Of a stretch of 48,514 bases of DNA, positions 1 to 7,963 are shown piece by piece. Both the position numbers and the translations under genes were made by a program. The notes under the pieces are model-generated. The model saw nothing but the letters and a program-made list of their open reading frames with translations, ran no database searches and was not told where the DNA came from. The DNA is from Roseilinea sp034431495. GTDB taxonomy: Bacteria > Chloroflexota > Anaerolineae > J036 > Brachytrichaceae. Within the stretch, counting starts at the first letter, position 1. Each line of letters opens with the position of its first letter. The stretch covers positions 1-48,514 of the forward strand of contig DAOUDB010000012.1 in NCBI GenBank assembly GCA_034431495.1, given 5' to 3'.

Positions 1-37
1 CGTAGAGGGCATCGCGCTCACCGGCATCAAGGGTTGA
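1..37 (+). CDS. C-terminal tail of a gene cut by the window edge
   Basis: Frame 2 is open from the first base and ends at a TGA at 35-37, giving an eleven-residue tail (VEGIALTGIKG). The strong inverted repeat just downstream fits a gene end here. There is too little sequence to name the product, and the reading could be fortuitous. Confidence 0.3.
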   Translation, partial: VEGIALTGIKG

Positions 38-64
38 ATTTCTCGGCTGAGGCCGGCGCAGAGG

Positions 65-111
65 ACGCGCAGATCACGGATCAATCGACCATCGTTCTGT
101 GATCTGCGCGT
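65..111. terminator. Hairpin between two convergent gene ends
   Basis: A perfect 13-bp inverted repeat (65-77 ACGCGCAGATCAC against 99-111) has a 21-nt loop. It lies between the plus-strand tail ending at 37 and the minus-strand gene ending at 129, so it could terminate both. There is no clear T-tract on either side. Confidence 0.55.
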
Positions 112-128
112 TCGATTGTGCGGGGCGG

Positions 129-2315
129 TTATACGACAACGGGCTGTGAGCCGGCCAGCGTGATCGTTCTGCGCGTCCCGTCCTCGAACACTGCCACGAT
201 CTCCCGGCTAGCCGCGTTGCTGGCGTCGCGCAGCGTGTAGCCATCTCCGACGCGCTCAACTGCAACACTGTCGATACCGAACGCCTGGCCACGCGCCCGG
301 TCGATGTACACGTCGCCGTAGTGATCGTGGATCCGGTTGCGCCCTTCGGCGGCCGCTCCGTTGCCCCAGTCGTAAATAGTGAACTCGCCGATGCCTTCGC
401 CTTCGGCGCTCACCCGGCCGATGTGGCCGTAGTTCTCCATCGTGAAGCCGTAGTCGGCCGGCCCGAAGAACGGCCACACCTTCTCCCACAGCGCTTTGGC
501 CTCGGGGTTCTCCGGGCAGTACATCATCACAAACGACGACTTGAGCGCCGCGATGCCGCGCTCGAACAGGTGCGGGTCGCCTGTCTCGCGGTAGTAATCC
601 ATGAACAGCTCGGCAAACAGGCACTGGCGCGAGTCGTTCCATTCGCCGTCGAAGTTCATCACCCCGAAGCCGCCCAGCGCCGGGATGTAGATGAACGGTG
701 GCTGCCACACCTGCTGGGTCATCGACATTTCATCCAGCGTGCGTCGGCCCCACTTCAGATATTCGTCCTTGCCGGTCAACCGGTAACATGCCAGCAGCGC
801 TTCGGCTGTCCAGAACATGGAGAAGTTGCACTGCTTGTACATGCCGCTGCGCGGGATACGCTTGCCCAGGTATTCCTCTTTGCCAAATGAGCAGCACGAC
901 CAGTAAGTTTCGAAATCCTCCCACCGGCCATTCGGCACGGCCTCGACCAGCACAGCCTCCATCGCCCGCAACGCCGCCGTGCGGTACCGCGCGTCGCCCG
1001 TAATGGCGGCCAGCTTGAGCAGGAAAGTGACGCTCATGCTCGTCTCGGGCGACTGGCTCATGACCGGCGTCGGCTTCAGCGTGTCGGGGTGCAGCCAGCC
1101 GGGAAAGAAGCCCTGCGCGTCCTGCAAAGCGAGCAGCTTATCTGCATAGGTTCTGGCGTAGTCGAGCAGTCTCGGATCGGCTTCCAGTTCCTCATACCAG
1201 CGCAACATCAACAGCGCCGTCCAGCTTGCGTCGAGTACGTGGAACCAGGCGTCGGTGATGCCACGCTCGCGCGGGCTGCGGTTCGAGTTGGTCCAGTAAC
1301 CGGTGTCCCACCCTTCGCTGCGGCTGTAATCCTTGCCGGCGATGTTGACTTTGGTCATTTTCGTGCGGTAGACGGCGGGGAAGATGCCGTCGCGCATCGG
1401 CGCGGCCAGGGCGAATTCTTTGGTCAAATTCGCGCGCCGCAGCAGATCGGTGTTGCCAGCGCGCCGGGCATAGCGATACACACCGGTTGCGCCGCGCAGC
1501 GACGAGAACCACGCCTGGTTCCAGATCGACAGGAACTCGCGCAGATTGACCTCGCCCGGGTAGTTGGGCGATTCGGTGACATTGACAATGAACGCCGGCG
1601 CGCCCACTCGCCGGCCGGCGAGGTCGAACTCCTGCCACACGGCCTTCTCCCACGTGTCGAAGGCCCAGCGATAGACGTGCTCGACGTAGCGATCCATCGG
1701 CACGGTTAGCGGTTTGCCCTGCGCGAAGAGCGGCCGGCCATAGCGCTCCCACAGGAACCGGGTGACGCGCGCCCAGGGATTGGCCGGCTGCATGTCGTCA
1801 TCATATGCGATGACGAAGAAGCCCAGCTCCACGACGCCGGGCGCCAGCGTCATGCCCGGCGTCTTCTGGTATTCGACGTGGCGCTTGAGCGCGGCTTCGG
1901 TCATGCCGATCCACCACTTGCGCGCCGGCGCGTCCACATCCATGAACCACGGCGCGTCCTTGCGCTGCCCGCACATGTCCAGATCCGGCACAATCGTCAG
2001 TTGGCGCGCGCCCTGCCGGGCGATCAATGCTGGCGAACGAAACACGTGCTGCGCGATACAGTCGTCTGGCTCTGGCGCGAGGTGCGGCGCCCACCAGAAG
2101 TCGGGCGCGAAGTCCAAGTCGAATGCGACCGACAGTTCATCCTGTTGAACTGGCTGGTCGAGCTGCCAGGTCAGGCGGACGCGCTGCCAGCCGTCGTAGG
2201 CATCGCTGACCGCGATTTGCGGCGCGGCGCCGGCGAGAGTGGGGATGGTGAAACGGGCCAGTGTCTGCCCCTCCAAGTGAATGGCGAAGCCGTTTGGTGA
2301 TTGGGTCAGTGACAT
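129..2315 (-). CDS. Six-hairpin glycosidase-like protein
   Basis: The product is 728 residues with no obvious signal peptide. The first ~200 residues look like a beta-rich domain (DAYDGWQRVRLTW, DLDFAPDFWW). The rest is helical and rich in Trp and Tyr, with repeated blocks of the type GDARYRTAALRAMEAVL and TGKDEYLKWGRRTLDEM. Such blocks are typical of the (alpha/alpha)6 toroid of six-hairpin glycosidases. Acidic and aromatic stretches such as GRWEDFETYWSCCSFGKEEY and NFDGEWNDSRQ are candidate active-site loops. The start at 2315 follows AAAGGAAT at a good distance; a longer reading to 2438 would run through the intergenic inverted repeat. The substrate is unknown, but fucosidase and dehydrogenase genes nearby fit plant or microbial polysaccharide use. 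I could not assign a GH family. Confidence 0.6.
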   Translation of the reverse strand: MSLTQSPNGFAIHLEGQTLARFTIPTLAGAAPQIAVSDAYDGWQRVRLTWQLDQPVQQDELSVAFDLDFAPDFWWAPHLAPEPDDCIAQHVFRSPALIARQGARQLTIVPDLDMCGQRKDAPWFMDVDAPARKWWIGMTEAALKRHVEYQKTPGMTLAPGVVELGFFVIAYDDDMQPANPWARVTRFLWERYGRPLFAQGKPLTVPMDRYVEHVYRWAFDTWEKAVWQEFDLAGRRVGAPAFIVNVTESPNYPGEVNLREFLSIWNQAWFSSLRGATGVYRYARRAGNTDLLRRANLTKEFALAAPMRDGIFPAVYRTKMTKVNIAGKDYSRSEGWDTGYWTNSNRSPRERGITDAWFHVLDASWTALLMLRWYEELEADPRLLDYARTYADKLLALQDAQGFFPGWLHPDTLKPTPVMSQSPETSMSVTFLLKLAAITGDARYRTAALRAMEAVLVEAVPNGRWEDFETYWSCCSFGKEEYLGKRIPRSGMYKQCNFSMFWTAEALLACYRLTGKDEYLKWGRRTLDEMSMTQQVWQPPFIYIPALGGFGVMNFDGEWNDSRQCLFAELFMDYYRETGDPHLFERGIAALKSSFVMMYCPENPEAKALWEKVWPFFGPADYGFTMENYGHIGRVSAEGEGIGEFTIYDWGNGAAAEGRNRIHDHYGDVYIDRARGQAFGIDSVAVERVGDGYTLRDASNAASREIVAVFEDGTRRTITLAGSQPVVV

Positions 2316-2381
2316 GGTATTCCTTTCATTATCGCAGGGGTGACGGATTGGGCCGGGGTTCGGCCAGGGTTGGCGGATTCG

Positions 2382-2430
2382 GTAGGGGCGACCGATACGG
2401 TTGCCCCTACATTGGTTGCCCGCGTATCGG
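2382..2430. repeat. REP-like inverted repeat between divergent genes
   Basis: GTAGGGGCGACC (2382-2393) faces GGTTGCCCCTAC (2399-2410) across a 5-nt loop, pairing over 12 bp with one G-T wobble. A second, overlapping inverted repeat, CCGATACG (2392-2399) and CGTATCGG (2423-2430), can form an alternative fold. Elements of the form TAGGGGC...GCCCCTA are common intergenic palindromes in Chloroflexota. Confidence 0.6.
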
Positions 2431-2443
2431 CCGCCCATACAAT
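2416..2443 (+). promoter_or_regulatory. Promoter of the DsbA-like gene, probably leaderless
   Basis: TTGCCC (2416-2421), a 16-nt spacer and TACAAT (2438-2443) form a plausible housekeeping promoter. Only 6 nt separate the -10 hexamer from the ATG at 2450, and there is no Shine-Dalgarno sequence, so transcription would start at or next to the start codon. The -35 hexamer lies inside the copied part of the inverted-repeat region. Confidence 0.5.
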
Positions 2444-2449
2444 TGGGCC

Positions 2450-3124
2450 ATGTTGTCGAGACAGATCCTGGGTTGGTTTGTTTTGTTCGCTGTGTTGATC
2501 GGATCAGGTTGTGTTGCGCCGGCTACGCCGCCGGCATCGCGCATGGCGGTCGCTACCCCCGGCCCGCTGCCGCCAAATGCCGAACTCAACGGGCGGGCAT
2601 GGGGGCCGGCCAATGCGCCGATTCAGGTGCTCAAGTTCATCGATTACCAGTGCCGCACCTGCGGCAGGTACTCCAGCGAGTATGACCCCGGCATCGCTGA
2701 GGCGTTCGCCGCGACCGGCAAGGTGCGTTTCGAAGTGCGCATCCTCACTTTCATCGGCGGCGAGTCGCTCGATGCCGGCATGGCGGCGCTGTGTGCTGCC
2801 GACCAGAACGCCTTCTGGCGCATGCACCGCTCGCTGTTCATCAATCAGCCGTTCGACGGGCGTGAAAACACGGGAGTGTTCACATGGGACAATCTGCGCG
2901 ATATCGCAGCGCAGATCGAGCTGGACATGCCGGCTTTCGATGAATGCCTTCGCTCGCAGCGACACAAGGCGGCGCTGGATCAGGATCGCGCCGATGCGCA
3001 ACGCTTCGGGGTGTCGCTGGTGCCGGCGCTGGTTGTGAATGGCAAGCTCTACCGCGGCGCGAAAAGCGCCGACGACTTGCGGGCAATATTCGCCGATAGT
3101 GCGCCGGATGTGACGTTTGAGTAG
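2450..3124 (+). CDS. DsbA-like thiol oxidoreductase, probable lipoprotein
   Basis: This 224-residue protein has an N-terminal hydrophobic segment (about 7-19) ending at Cys21 in IGSGC, a slightly imperfect lipobox. A proline-rich linker leads to a DsbA/BdbD-type thioredoxin fold (Thioredoxin_4). It carries the active-site pair Cys68-Arg-Thr-Cys71 in FIDYQCRTCGRYS and the cis-proline Pro192 in SLVPALVVNG. Two further cysteines (115, 166) lie in the inserted helical domain. It should act outside the membrane, forming or isomerising disulfides in exported proteins. No DsbB or VKOR partner is nearby. The ATG at 2450 is chosen because the hydrophobic segment begins there and a promoter sits just upstream. 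Confidence 0.85.
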   Translation: MLSRQILGWFVLFAVLIGSGCVAPATPPASRMAVATPGPLPPNAELNGRAWGPANAPIQVLKFIDYQCRTCGRYSSEYDPGIAEAFAATGKVRFEVRILTFIGGESLDAGMAALCAADQNAFWRMHRSLFINQPFDGRENTGVFTWDNLRDIAAQIELDMPAFDECLRSQRHKAALDQDRADAQRFGVSLVPALVVNGKLYRGAKSADDLRAIFADSAPDVTFE

Positions 3125-3146
3125 GCCCAGCCCCCTGCTTCATCGA

Positions 3147-3836
3147 TCACCGCGCAACCCGGACTTTCGACAGGTCGATGTTCACGATGACGTACTGGGC
3201 CATTACCCAGCCCTGCGTGCCGTCCGGGGTTCTTACCTGAAGCCAGGTGTTGTTGATCGACCGCGCCACGATGGTCAAGGGGGTATTGGCTGCCAGGCGG
3301 GTGAGGATGCGCCCCGACGTGCTGGGGGTCTGGCGCAGGCGCAGGTTGCCGCCGGTCGGTGAGACGCGCGCATCCGGCGTGGCCGTCGCTTTCGGCGCTG
3401 CCGATGGCGGTTTGCCGCCCACGGGAATGTTGATCGTGTCGCCCGGCCGTATGCGGTCGGGGTTGATTCCCGGATTGGCGGCGATCAGCGCGTCTAGTGA
3501 CAATCCGTACTGGACGGCGATGCCCCATAGCGTGTCGCCGGTTGTTACGGTGTGCCGGGCGGCGATGGCAAGCGGGGTCGGTTGAGGCGTCTGGGTGGGC
3601 GCGCTCGTGGGAGGGGCGGCAGCCGGTTCCGCTGGTTCTTCCGCCGGCTTGTCCGCGGGCGCCGACAATGGAGTCATCTCCGGGCCGGGCGCAGCTGGCG
3701 TCGCATCGATCGATGTCGCCGGGGGTGTGACCGGCGTTGTGGGGCCGACACGGCTGAGCACGAATACCACGACGAGGAGACCCGCGCCGGCTAATAGGGC
3801 GATGGCCAGGATGGCCCGTGTTTCCAGCCCGCGCAT
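3147..3836 (-). CDS. Membrane-anchored LysM and SH3 domain protein
   Basis: The protein is 229 residues. A transmembrane anchor (about 8-28) is followed by a long Pro/Ala/Thr-rich spacer (30-90), a LysM domain (94-138; TVTTGDTLWGIAVQYGLS, NPDRIRPGDTINIP) and a bacterial SH3-like domain (about 163-225; LRLRQTPSTSGRILTRL, WLQV, GWVMAQYV). It probably sits outside the cell membrane bound to peptidoglycan or another N-acetylglucosamine polymer. No catalytic domain is present, so it may be a scaffold or sensor. The start is placed at 3836, not 3845 or the TTG at 3875, because TAGAAT lies 7 nt before it and there is no Shine-Dalgarno sequence; the ATG at 3845 falls inside that hexamer. It converges with the DsbA-like gene, 22 bp away. 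Confidence 0.8.
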   Translation of the reverse strand: MRGLETRAILAIALLAGAGLLVVVFVLSRVGPTTPVTPPATSIDATPAAPGPEMTPLSAPADKPAEEPAEPAAAPPTSAPTQTPQPTPLAIAARHTVTTGDTLWGIAVQYGLSLDALIAANPGINPDRIRPGDTINIPVGGKPPSAAPKATATPDARVSPTGGNLRLRQTPSTSGRILTRLAANTPLTIVARSINNTWLQVRTPDGTQGWVMAQYVIVNIDLSKVRVAR

Positions 3837-3843
3837 GTCGTTC

Positions 3844-3849
3844 ATTCTA
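3844..3849 (-). promoter_or_regulatory. -10 element of a leaderless LysM/SH3 gene
   Basis: Read on the minus strand, TAGAAT lies 7 nt before the ATG at 3836. The same hexamer, GCTAGAAT in context, precedes the RodZ-like gene at 30175-30180. A clear -35 is not visible. Confidence 0.4.
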
Positions 3850-3976
3850 GCGTAACTGGCCGCGCTTTTCGGCAACTTGTGTATGATTGCAGTCGATCCG
3901 AAAAATGCTCAGGCCCCTCCCGGCCCCGCCGGGCGCCACGCCTTGAACGCAAATCACAAACTGGAGAATAGCAACC

Positions 3977-4927
3977 ATGATCGTTACGACCGCTCAACTC
4001 TTCAAGGCCGCCTATGGCAAATACGCCATCGGCGCGTACAACATCAACAACCTCGAGCAGGCCATCGGCCTTTTCAACGGCAACATCGAGTCGCAGGCGC
4101 CGTTCATCATCCAGATCTCGAAGGGCGCGCGCAAGTATGCCGGCGTCAGGATGCTCGAAGGCCTGATCCGCGCCTGCGACGAGTCATTTCCCGACGCGGT
4201 GTTCGCCGTCCATCTCGACCACGGCGACGAGAAGACCTGTATCGACTGCATCAACTCCGGCTTCTACTCATCGGTGATGATCGACGCCTCGCACGAGACG
4301 TTCGAGAAGAACATCGAGATCAGCAAGCGCATCGCTGACCTGGCCCACGCCAAAGGGCTGGTCGTCGAGGCGGAACTGGGCATGCTGGGCGGCGTCGAAG
4401 AGCACGTCAAAGTCGACGAGGCCAATGCCAAGCTGACCAACCCCGATCAGGCCAAAGAGTTCGTCGAGCGCACCGGCGTGGACTCGCTGGCGTGCGCGAT
4501 CGGCACCAGCCACGGCGCGTTCAAGTTCAGCGGCAGCCAGGGCCTGCACTTCGATGTGCTCGAAGAGATCCAGAAGCGCCTGCCCGGCTTCCCGCTGGTC
4601 ATGCACGGTTCCAGCTCGGTGCCCGAAGAGGAGGTGGCCCGTATCAACGCAGCCGGCGGCAACATCAAGGGCGCCAAGGGCGTCAACGAGAAAGAGTTCG
4701 CCCGCGCCGCGCTGCTGGGTGTGACCAAAGTTAACATCGACACCGACGGCCGCCTGGTTTGGACGCGCGTGCACCGCGAGTTTTTCCGTGATCACCCGGA
4801 GAAGTTCGACCTGCGCGAGCCGGGCGAGATTTTCAAGAAGGAATACGCCGCGTTCATCAAGCACAAGAACGAGATGCTCGGCTCGGCCGGCAAGCTGGCC
4901 GAAGTGCGCGCCATGATCGGCAAGTAA
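3977..4927 (+). CDS. fba: Class II fructose-bisphosphate aldolase
   Basis: This 316-residue zinc aldolase cleaves fructose 1,6-bisphosphate to dihydroxyacetone phosphate and glyceraldehyde 3-phosphate in the cytoplasm. The class II signature is intact: HLDHGD (79-84) carries the catalytic Asp81 and zinc ligand His82; EAELG (131-135), TSHGAF with His179 and MHGSSS with His210 complete the metal site; NIDTD (253-257) contacts substrate phosphate. GGAGA at 3963-3967 is well placed for the start. TATGAT at 3882-3887 may be its -10 element, giving a leader of about 80 nt. A strong hairpin follows the stop. The nearby phosphofructokinase gene makes this a small glycolysis cluster. The protein belongs to the shorter class II subgroup rather than the ~360-residue E. 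coli FbaA type. Confidence 0.95.
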   Translation: MIVTTAQLFKAAYGKYAIGAYNINNLEQAIGLFNGNIESQAPFIIQISKGARKYAGVRMLEGLIRACDESFPDAVFAVHLDHGDEKTCIDCINSGFYSSVMIDASHETFEKNIEISKRIADLAHAKGLVVEAELGMLGGVEEHVKVDEANAKLTNPDQAKEFVERTGVDSLACAIGTSHGAFKFSGSQGLHFDVLEEIQKRLPGFPLVMHGSSSVPEEEVARINAAGGNIKGAKGVNEKEFARAALLGVTKVNIDTDGRLVWTRVHREFFRDHPEKFDLREPGEIFKKEYAAFIKHKNEMLGSAGKLAEVRAMIGK

Positions 4928-4961
4928 CTCGCCAGTGTTTCGCCGAAGCCTGATTTTGCGA

Positions 4962-4993
4962 GACCCGAGGGATGGCGCGTCATCCTTCGGGTC
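4962..4993 (+). terminator. Terminator after fba
   Basis: GACCCGAGGGATG (4962-4974) pairs with 4981-4993 over 13 bp with one G-T wobble and a 6-nt loop. TTCGTCT follows, so the T-tract is weak. The next -10-like hexamer, TATGCT (5000-5005), lies just beyond. Confidence 0.65.
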
Positions 4994-5053
4994 TTCGTCT
5001 ATGCTGACATGACAGAACATTCCACAAACGGACGCAAGCCAGGAGGTGAACAA

Positions 5054-5533
5054 ATGCCCGAAGAATCCAGGCCAAACGCGCTGGCCGCCTTTCAGACCAT
5101 GATGGCCTTTCTGGAAGAAGATGGCTGGCATCCTCAACGCATCGAAGACAAGTTCGTGTGCCGGATGACCGTCAACGGCGACCATGCGCGCATTGTTTGT
5201 TTCGCCCAGATTCGCGTCGATCTCGAACAATTCTTCTTCTATGCCGTGGCGCCGATCAAGATACTGGAGGCCGCGCGTTCGGCTGCTTCCGAGTTTCTGA
5301 CGCGCGCCAACTATGGCCTGCGCATCGGCAACTTCGAGTTGGACTTTGGCGATGGCGAAGTGCGCTACAAAAGCGCGCTGGATTTCGAGGGCGAGACGTT
5401 GACGCCCACATGGATCAAGAACGCCATTTATCCCGCCGTCAACACGCTGGATCGCTACATGCCCGGCCTGATGGCTGTTGCCTTTGGCAACACGCCGCCG
5501 GCGCAGGCCATCGAAGAGATCGAAGGCAAATAG
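5054..5533 (+). CDS. YbjN-domain protein
   Basis: The 159-residue protein matches the YbjN / type III secretion chaperone-like fold. It has an N-terminal helix (ALAAFQTMMAFLEEDGW), then strands (IEDKFVCRMTVNG, ARIVCFAQIRVD, FFFYAVAP), a helix (ILEAARSAASEFLTRANYGL) and a final strand pair (GNFELDFGDGEVRYKSALDF). YbjN proteins are small cytoplasmic factors linked to stress responses; no enzymatic activity is known. The start at 5054 is fixed by a near-perfect AGGAGGTG at 5041-5048; an upstream in-frame ATG at 5009 has no ribosome-binding site. TATGCT at 5000-5005 is a candidate -10. It lies between two glycolytic genes and may be cotranscribed with phosphofructokinase. Confidence 0.8.
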   Translation: MPEESRPNALAAFQTMMAFLEEDGWHPQRIEDKFVCRMTVNGDHARIVCFAQIRVDLEQFFFYAVAPIKILEAARSAASEFLTRANYGLRIGNFELDFGDGEVRYKSALDFEGETLTPTWIKNAIYPAVNTLDRYMPGLMAVAFGNTPPAQAIEEIEGK

Positions 5534-5569
5534 CCGCTCTGCCAATCCCCTCTGCGCCCGAAGCGAGGC

Positions 5570-5575
5570 TACAAT
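5570..5575 (+). promoter_or_regulatory. Possible -10 element before phosphofructokinase
   Basis: TACAAT lies 42 nt before the ATG, giving a leader of about 35 nt that contains the AGGAGGA ribosome-binding site (5604-5610). No convincing -35 hexamer is visible, so the gene may also be read from upstream. Confidence 0.35.
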
Positions 5576-5617
5576 CTGACAGACAGGCGCGACATTCATC
5601 CGCAGGAGGATTCTGGC

Positions 5618-6739
5618 ATGGGCAAGTACATCGGCATTCTGACAGCCGGCGGAGACAGCCCCGGCTTGAATGCAGCCATTCGCGGTGTGGGCAAGGCGGC
5701 CGGCGGCTTCTACGGCATGCAGGTGATCGGCTTCCGTGATGGCTTTCGCGGTTTCATGGAGAACCGCACCATGGAGCTGGACAGCAACACGTTGTCGGGC
5801 ATCCTGACTCAGGGCGGCACGATCCTCGGCACCAGCCGCGACAAGCCGCATCGTATGCCGGTCGGCGGCAAGCTGCTCGACATGACCGAGGTGATGGTCG
5901 AGAACTTCCACAAGCACAATCTGGACGTGCTGGTCTGTCTGGGCGGCGGCGGCACGCAGAAGAACGCGCTGCGCCTCGCTGAGAAAGGCTTGCCGATCAT
6001 CACGCTGCCCAAGACGATCGACAACGACGTGGCCATGACCGACATCACCTTCGGATTCGACACGGCGTTGACGGTGGCGACGGAGGCCATCGACCGGCTG
6101 CACAGCACGGCGCACAGCCACCACCGCATCATCGTCGTCGAGATCATGGGCAACCGTGTCGGCTGGCTGGCGCTGGGAGCGGGCATCGCCGGCGGCGCCG
6201 ACGTCATCCTCATTCCTGAAATTCCCTACGATGTCGAGATCGTGGCCGAGGCAATCCGCCGACGCAGCCACAGCGGCAAACGCTTCAGCATCGTGGCCGT
6301 GGCCGAAGGCGCTGTGTCGAAGGAAGAGGCGGCGGCGGTTCACGCGGCAGAGAAGAAACTGGCCGGCGCCAAATCCAAATCCGCTTTGCAGAAAGCCGAG
6401 GCGGAGCTGGAGCAACTGGCCGTCCAACATGCCGGCAACACGCTGCGCCTGGCCGGCCAGCTCGAACAACTGACCCGACTGGAATCGCGCCTGACCATCC
6501 TCGGCCATTTGCAGCGCGGCGGCACGCCATCGGCCGCCGATCGATTACTCGCAACCCGGCTGGGCACGGCCTGCGCGGATCTCATTCACAAGGGCAAGTA
6601 CGGCGTGATGGTGGCGGCGCGCGGTGACGGCACCGAACCGGTGCCGTTGGAAGAAGTGGCCGGCAAGCTCAAGCGCGTCCCACTCGATCATCCCTGGGTT
6701 GCCAGCGCGCGCCGGGTGGGCACCTGCCTGGGTGATTGA
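5618..6739 (+). CDS. pfkA: 6-phosphofructokinase, group III type
   Basis: This 373-residue enzyme phosphorylates fructose 6-phosphate. It has the start motif TAGGDSPGLNAAIRG (9-23), the catalytic loop PKTIDND (131-137, base Asp135), the substrate motif MGNR (177-180) and GHLQRGG (296-302). The phosphoryl-donor signature is mixed. The position equivalent to E. coli Gly104 is Gly112, which favours ATP, while the position equivalent to Gly124 is Lys132, as in pyrophosphate enzymes. That combination is known from group III ATP enzymes of actinobacteria. Unusually, the residue equivalent to Asp103, which binds Mg-ATP, is Gly111 (LGGGGTQ). Residues about 235-290 form an Ala/Glu/Lys-rich helical stretch some 30 residues longer than normal. 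AGGAGGA at 5604-5610 sets the start. Confidence 0.92.
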   Translation: MGKYIGILTAGGDSPGLNAAIRGVGKAAGGFYGMQVIGFRDGFRGFMENRTMELDSNTLSGILTQGGTILGTSRDKPHRMPVGGKLLDMTEVMVENFHKHNLDVLVCLGGGGTQKNALRLAEKGLPIITLPKTIDNDVAMTDITFGFDTALTVATEAIDRLHSTAHSHHRIIVVEIMGNRVGWLALGAGIAGGADVILIPEIPYDVEIVAEAIRRRSHSGKRFSIVAVAEGAVSKEEAAAVHAAEKKLAGAKSKSALQKAEAELEQLAVQHAGNTLRLAGQLEQLTRLESRLTILGHLQRGGTPSAADRLLATRLGTACADLIHKGKYGVMVAARGDGTEPVPLEEVAGKLKRVPLDHPWVASARRVGTCLGD

Positions 6740-6750
6740 GATTCCTGCCA

Positions 6751-6813
6751 ATCGTTCATCAACAATCGTCTATCGTCAATCCACAAGCGTCAATCGACAA
6801 GGGAGCAGTCATC
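6751..6813. repeat. Heptamer array, ATCGTCA type, flush with the next start codon
   Basis: Nine consecutive 7-nt units run from 6751 to 6813 and the ATG at 6814 follows with no gap. Examples are ATCGTTC, ATCGTCT, ATCGTCA, AGCGTCA and ATCGACA. The eighth unit (AGGGAGC, 6800-6806) supplies the GGGAG ribosome-binding site. Rotated to CGTCAAT, the unit differs by one base from the CGTCAGT family near 48.2 kb. Confidence 0.75.
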
Positions 6814-7869
6814 ATGATTCGATTAGGGATCATCGGCACCGGCGGCATGGCCAACCATCAGGCCAGCCAGTTCAGTAAGATCGAGGGCGTTCAGATCACG
6901 GCATGTTGCGACGTGTCGGCCGAGCGGCGAGCGGCGTTTGCCGAAAAGCACGGCGTGCCGGCTGTGTATGCCGACTACCGCGAGATGCTCGCAAAAGAGC
7001 AGCTCGATGGCGTGACGAATGTGACGCCCGACGCGATGCACGCTGAAGTCTCGATTGCCGTGTTGGAAAAGCGCATCCCCATCCTGTGCGAGAAGCCCAT
7101 GGCGACCACACTGGATGACGCCAGACGCATGCTGGATGCGGCCGAGAAAGCCGGCGTGATCAACATGATCAACTTCTCGTATCGCAACTCGTCGGGCTTG
7201 CAGGCGGCGGCGGAGGCCGTGCGCGCCGGTGCGATCGGCGAACTGCGCCACGTCGAGTCCAGCTATTTGCAGAGCTGGCTGGTGAGCAAAGGATGGGGCA
7301 ACTGGCGCGAGTCGCCGGGCCTGTTGTGGCGCCTGTCGACCAAACACGGCAGCGCCGGCGACCTGGGCGACATCGGCGTGCATATCTACGACCTCACCAG
7401 TTTCCTGTGCGGCGACATTGCTGAGATCTACTGCAAGCTGATGACTTTCGATAAGGGCGTGCCCGGCAACCAGATCGGCGAATATGTGCTGGATGCCAAC
7501 GACAGCTTTGTCTCGACGGTGGCATTCGCCGGCGGCGCAATCGGCGCGATCCACTCTTCGCGCTGGGCGGTCGGGCACCAGAACAGTCTACGCGCGCGCG
7601 TCTATGGCACAGCCGGCGCCATCGAAGTCGATCTCGACCGCGCGTATGACGAATACCGCATCTGCGCCGGCGAGGAGAATATGAAGACGTTTCAGTGGGA
7701 AACGGTGAAGTGCCCGCCCACCCCCAGCAACTACGAACGCTTCATTGAGGGCATTCGCACGGGCAAGCAGGACCCATCCAGCTTTGCCAACGGCGTCAAG
7801 ATTCAGGCTTACCTGCACTACAGCTTCGAGTCGGATCGACTGGGCCGGCCCGTGCGGGTGGATCTGTAG
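6814..7869 (+). CDS. Gfo/Idh/MocA-family sugar dehydrogenase
   Basis: This 351-residue oxidoreductase has an N-terminal Rossmann fold with the dinucleotide motif GIIGTGGMA (5-13) and the family hallmark CEKPMA (92-97; EKP at 93-95). The C-terminal alpha/beta domain contains GDLGDIGVHIYDL, where the family usually places active-site Asp and His. It probably oxidises or epimerises a sugar or cyclitol using NAD(P)H in the cytoplasm; the substrate cannot be told from sequence. There is no signal peptide. The ATG at 6814 has GGGAG at 6801-6805 and begins directly at the Rossmann strand; the reading to 6736 runs through the repeat array. Together with the fucosidase downstream it forms a likely sugar-degradation pair, separated by a repeat array. 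Confidence 0.88.
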   Translation: MIRLGIIGTGGMANHQASQFSKIEGVQITACCDVSAERRAAFAEKHGVPAVYADYREMLAKEQLDGVTNVTPDAMHAEVSIAVLEKRIPILCEKPMATTLDDARRMLDAAEKAGVINMINFSYRNSSGLQAAAEAVRAGAIGELRHVESSYLQSWLVSKGWGNWRESPGLLWRLSTKHGSAGDLGDIGVHIYDLTSFLCGDIAEIYCKLMTFDKGVPGNQIGEYVLDANDSFVSTVAFAGGAIGAIHSSRWAVGHQNSLRARVYGTAGAIEVDLDRAYDEYRICAGEENMKTFQWETVKCPPTPSNYERFIEGIRTGKQDPSSFANGVKIQAYLHYSFESDRLGRPVRVDL

Positions 7870-7960
7870 AGACAGCAGAGCACAGATAACAGACTAAAGA
7901 CAACAGAGCGCAGAGCGCGCAACTCGCAATACGAGATACGCAATGCGCAATAGGCAATAC
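7870..7960. repeat. Composite heptamer array, AGACAAC and GCAATAC types
   Basis: Thirteen 7-nt units begin on the base after the TAG stop of the dehydrogenase gene. The first seven (7870-7918) are of the AGACAAC/AGAGCGC type; the next six (7919-7960) are of the GCAATAC type. Only CCC separates the array from the ATG at 7964. The GCAATAC family recurs, rotated to ACGCAAT, at 48262-48317, again next to a different heptamer family. Confidence 0.8.
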
Positions 7961-7963
7961 CCC

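Noticed and set aside
4268..6508. A 746-codon open frame on the minus strand opposite fba, ybjN and pfkA
   Set aside because: It covers three clearly recognisable genes on the other strand, and its translation is low in complexity and matches no family. Long antisense frames are expected at this GC content.
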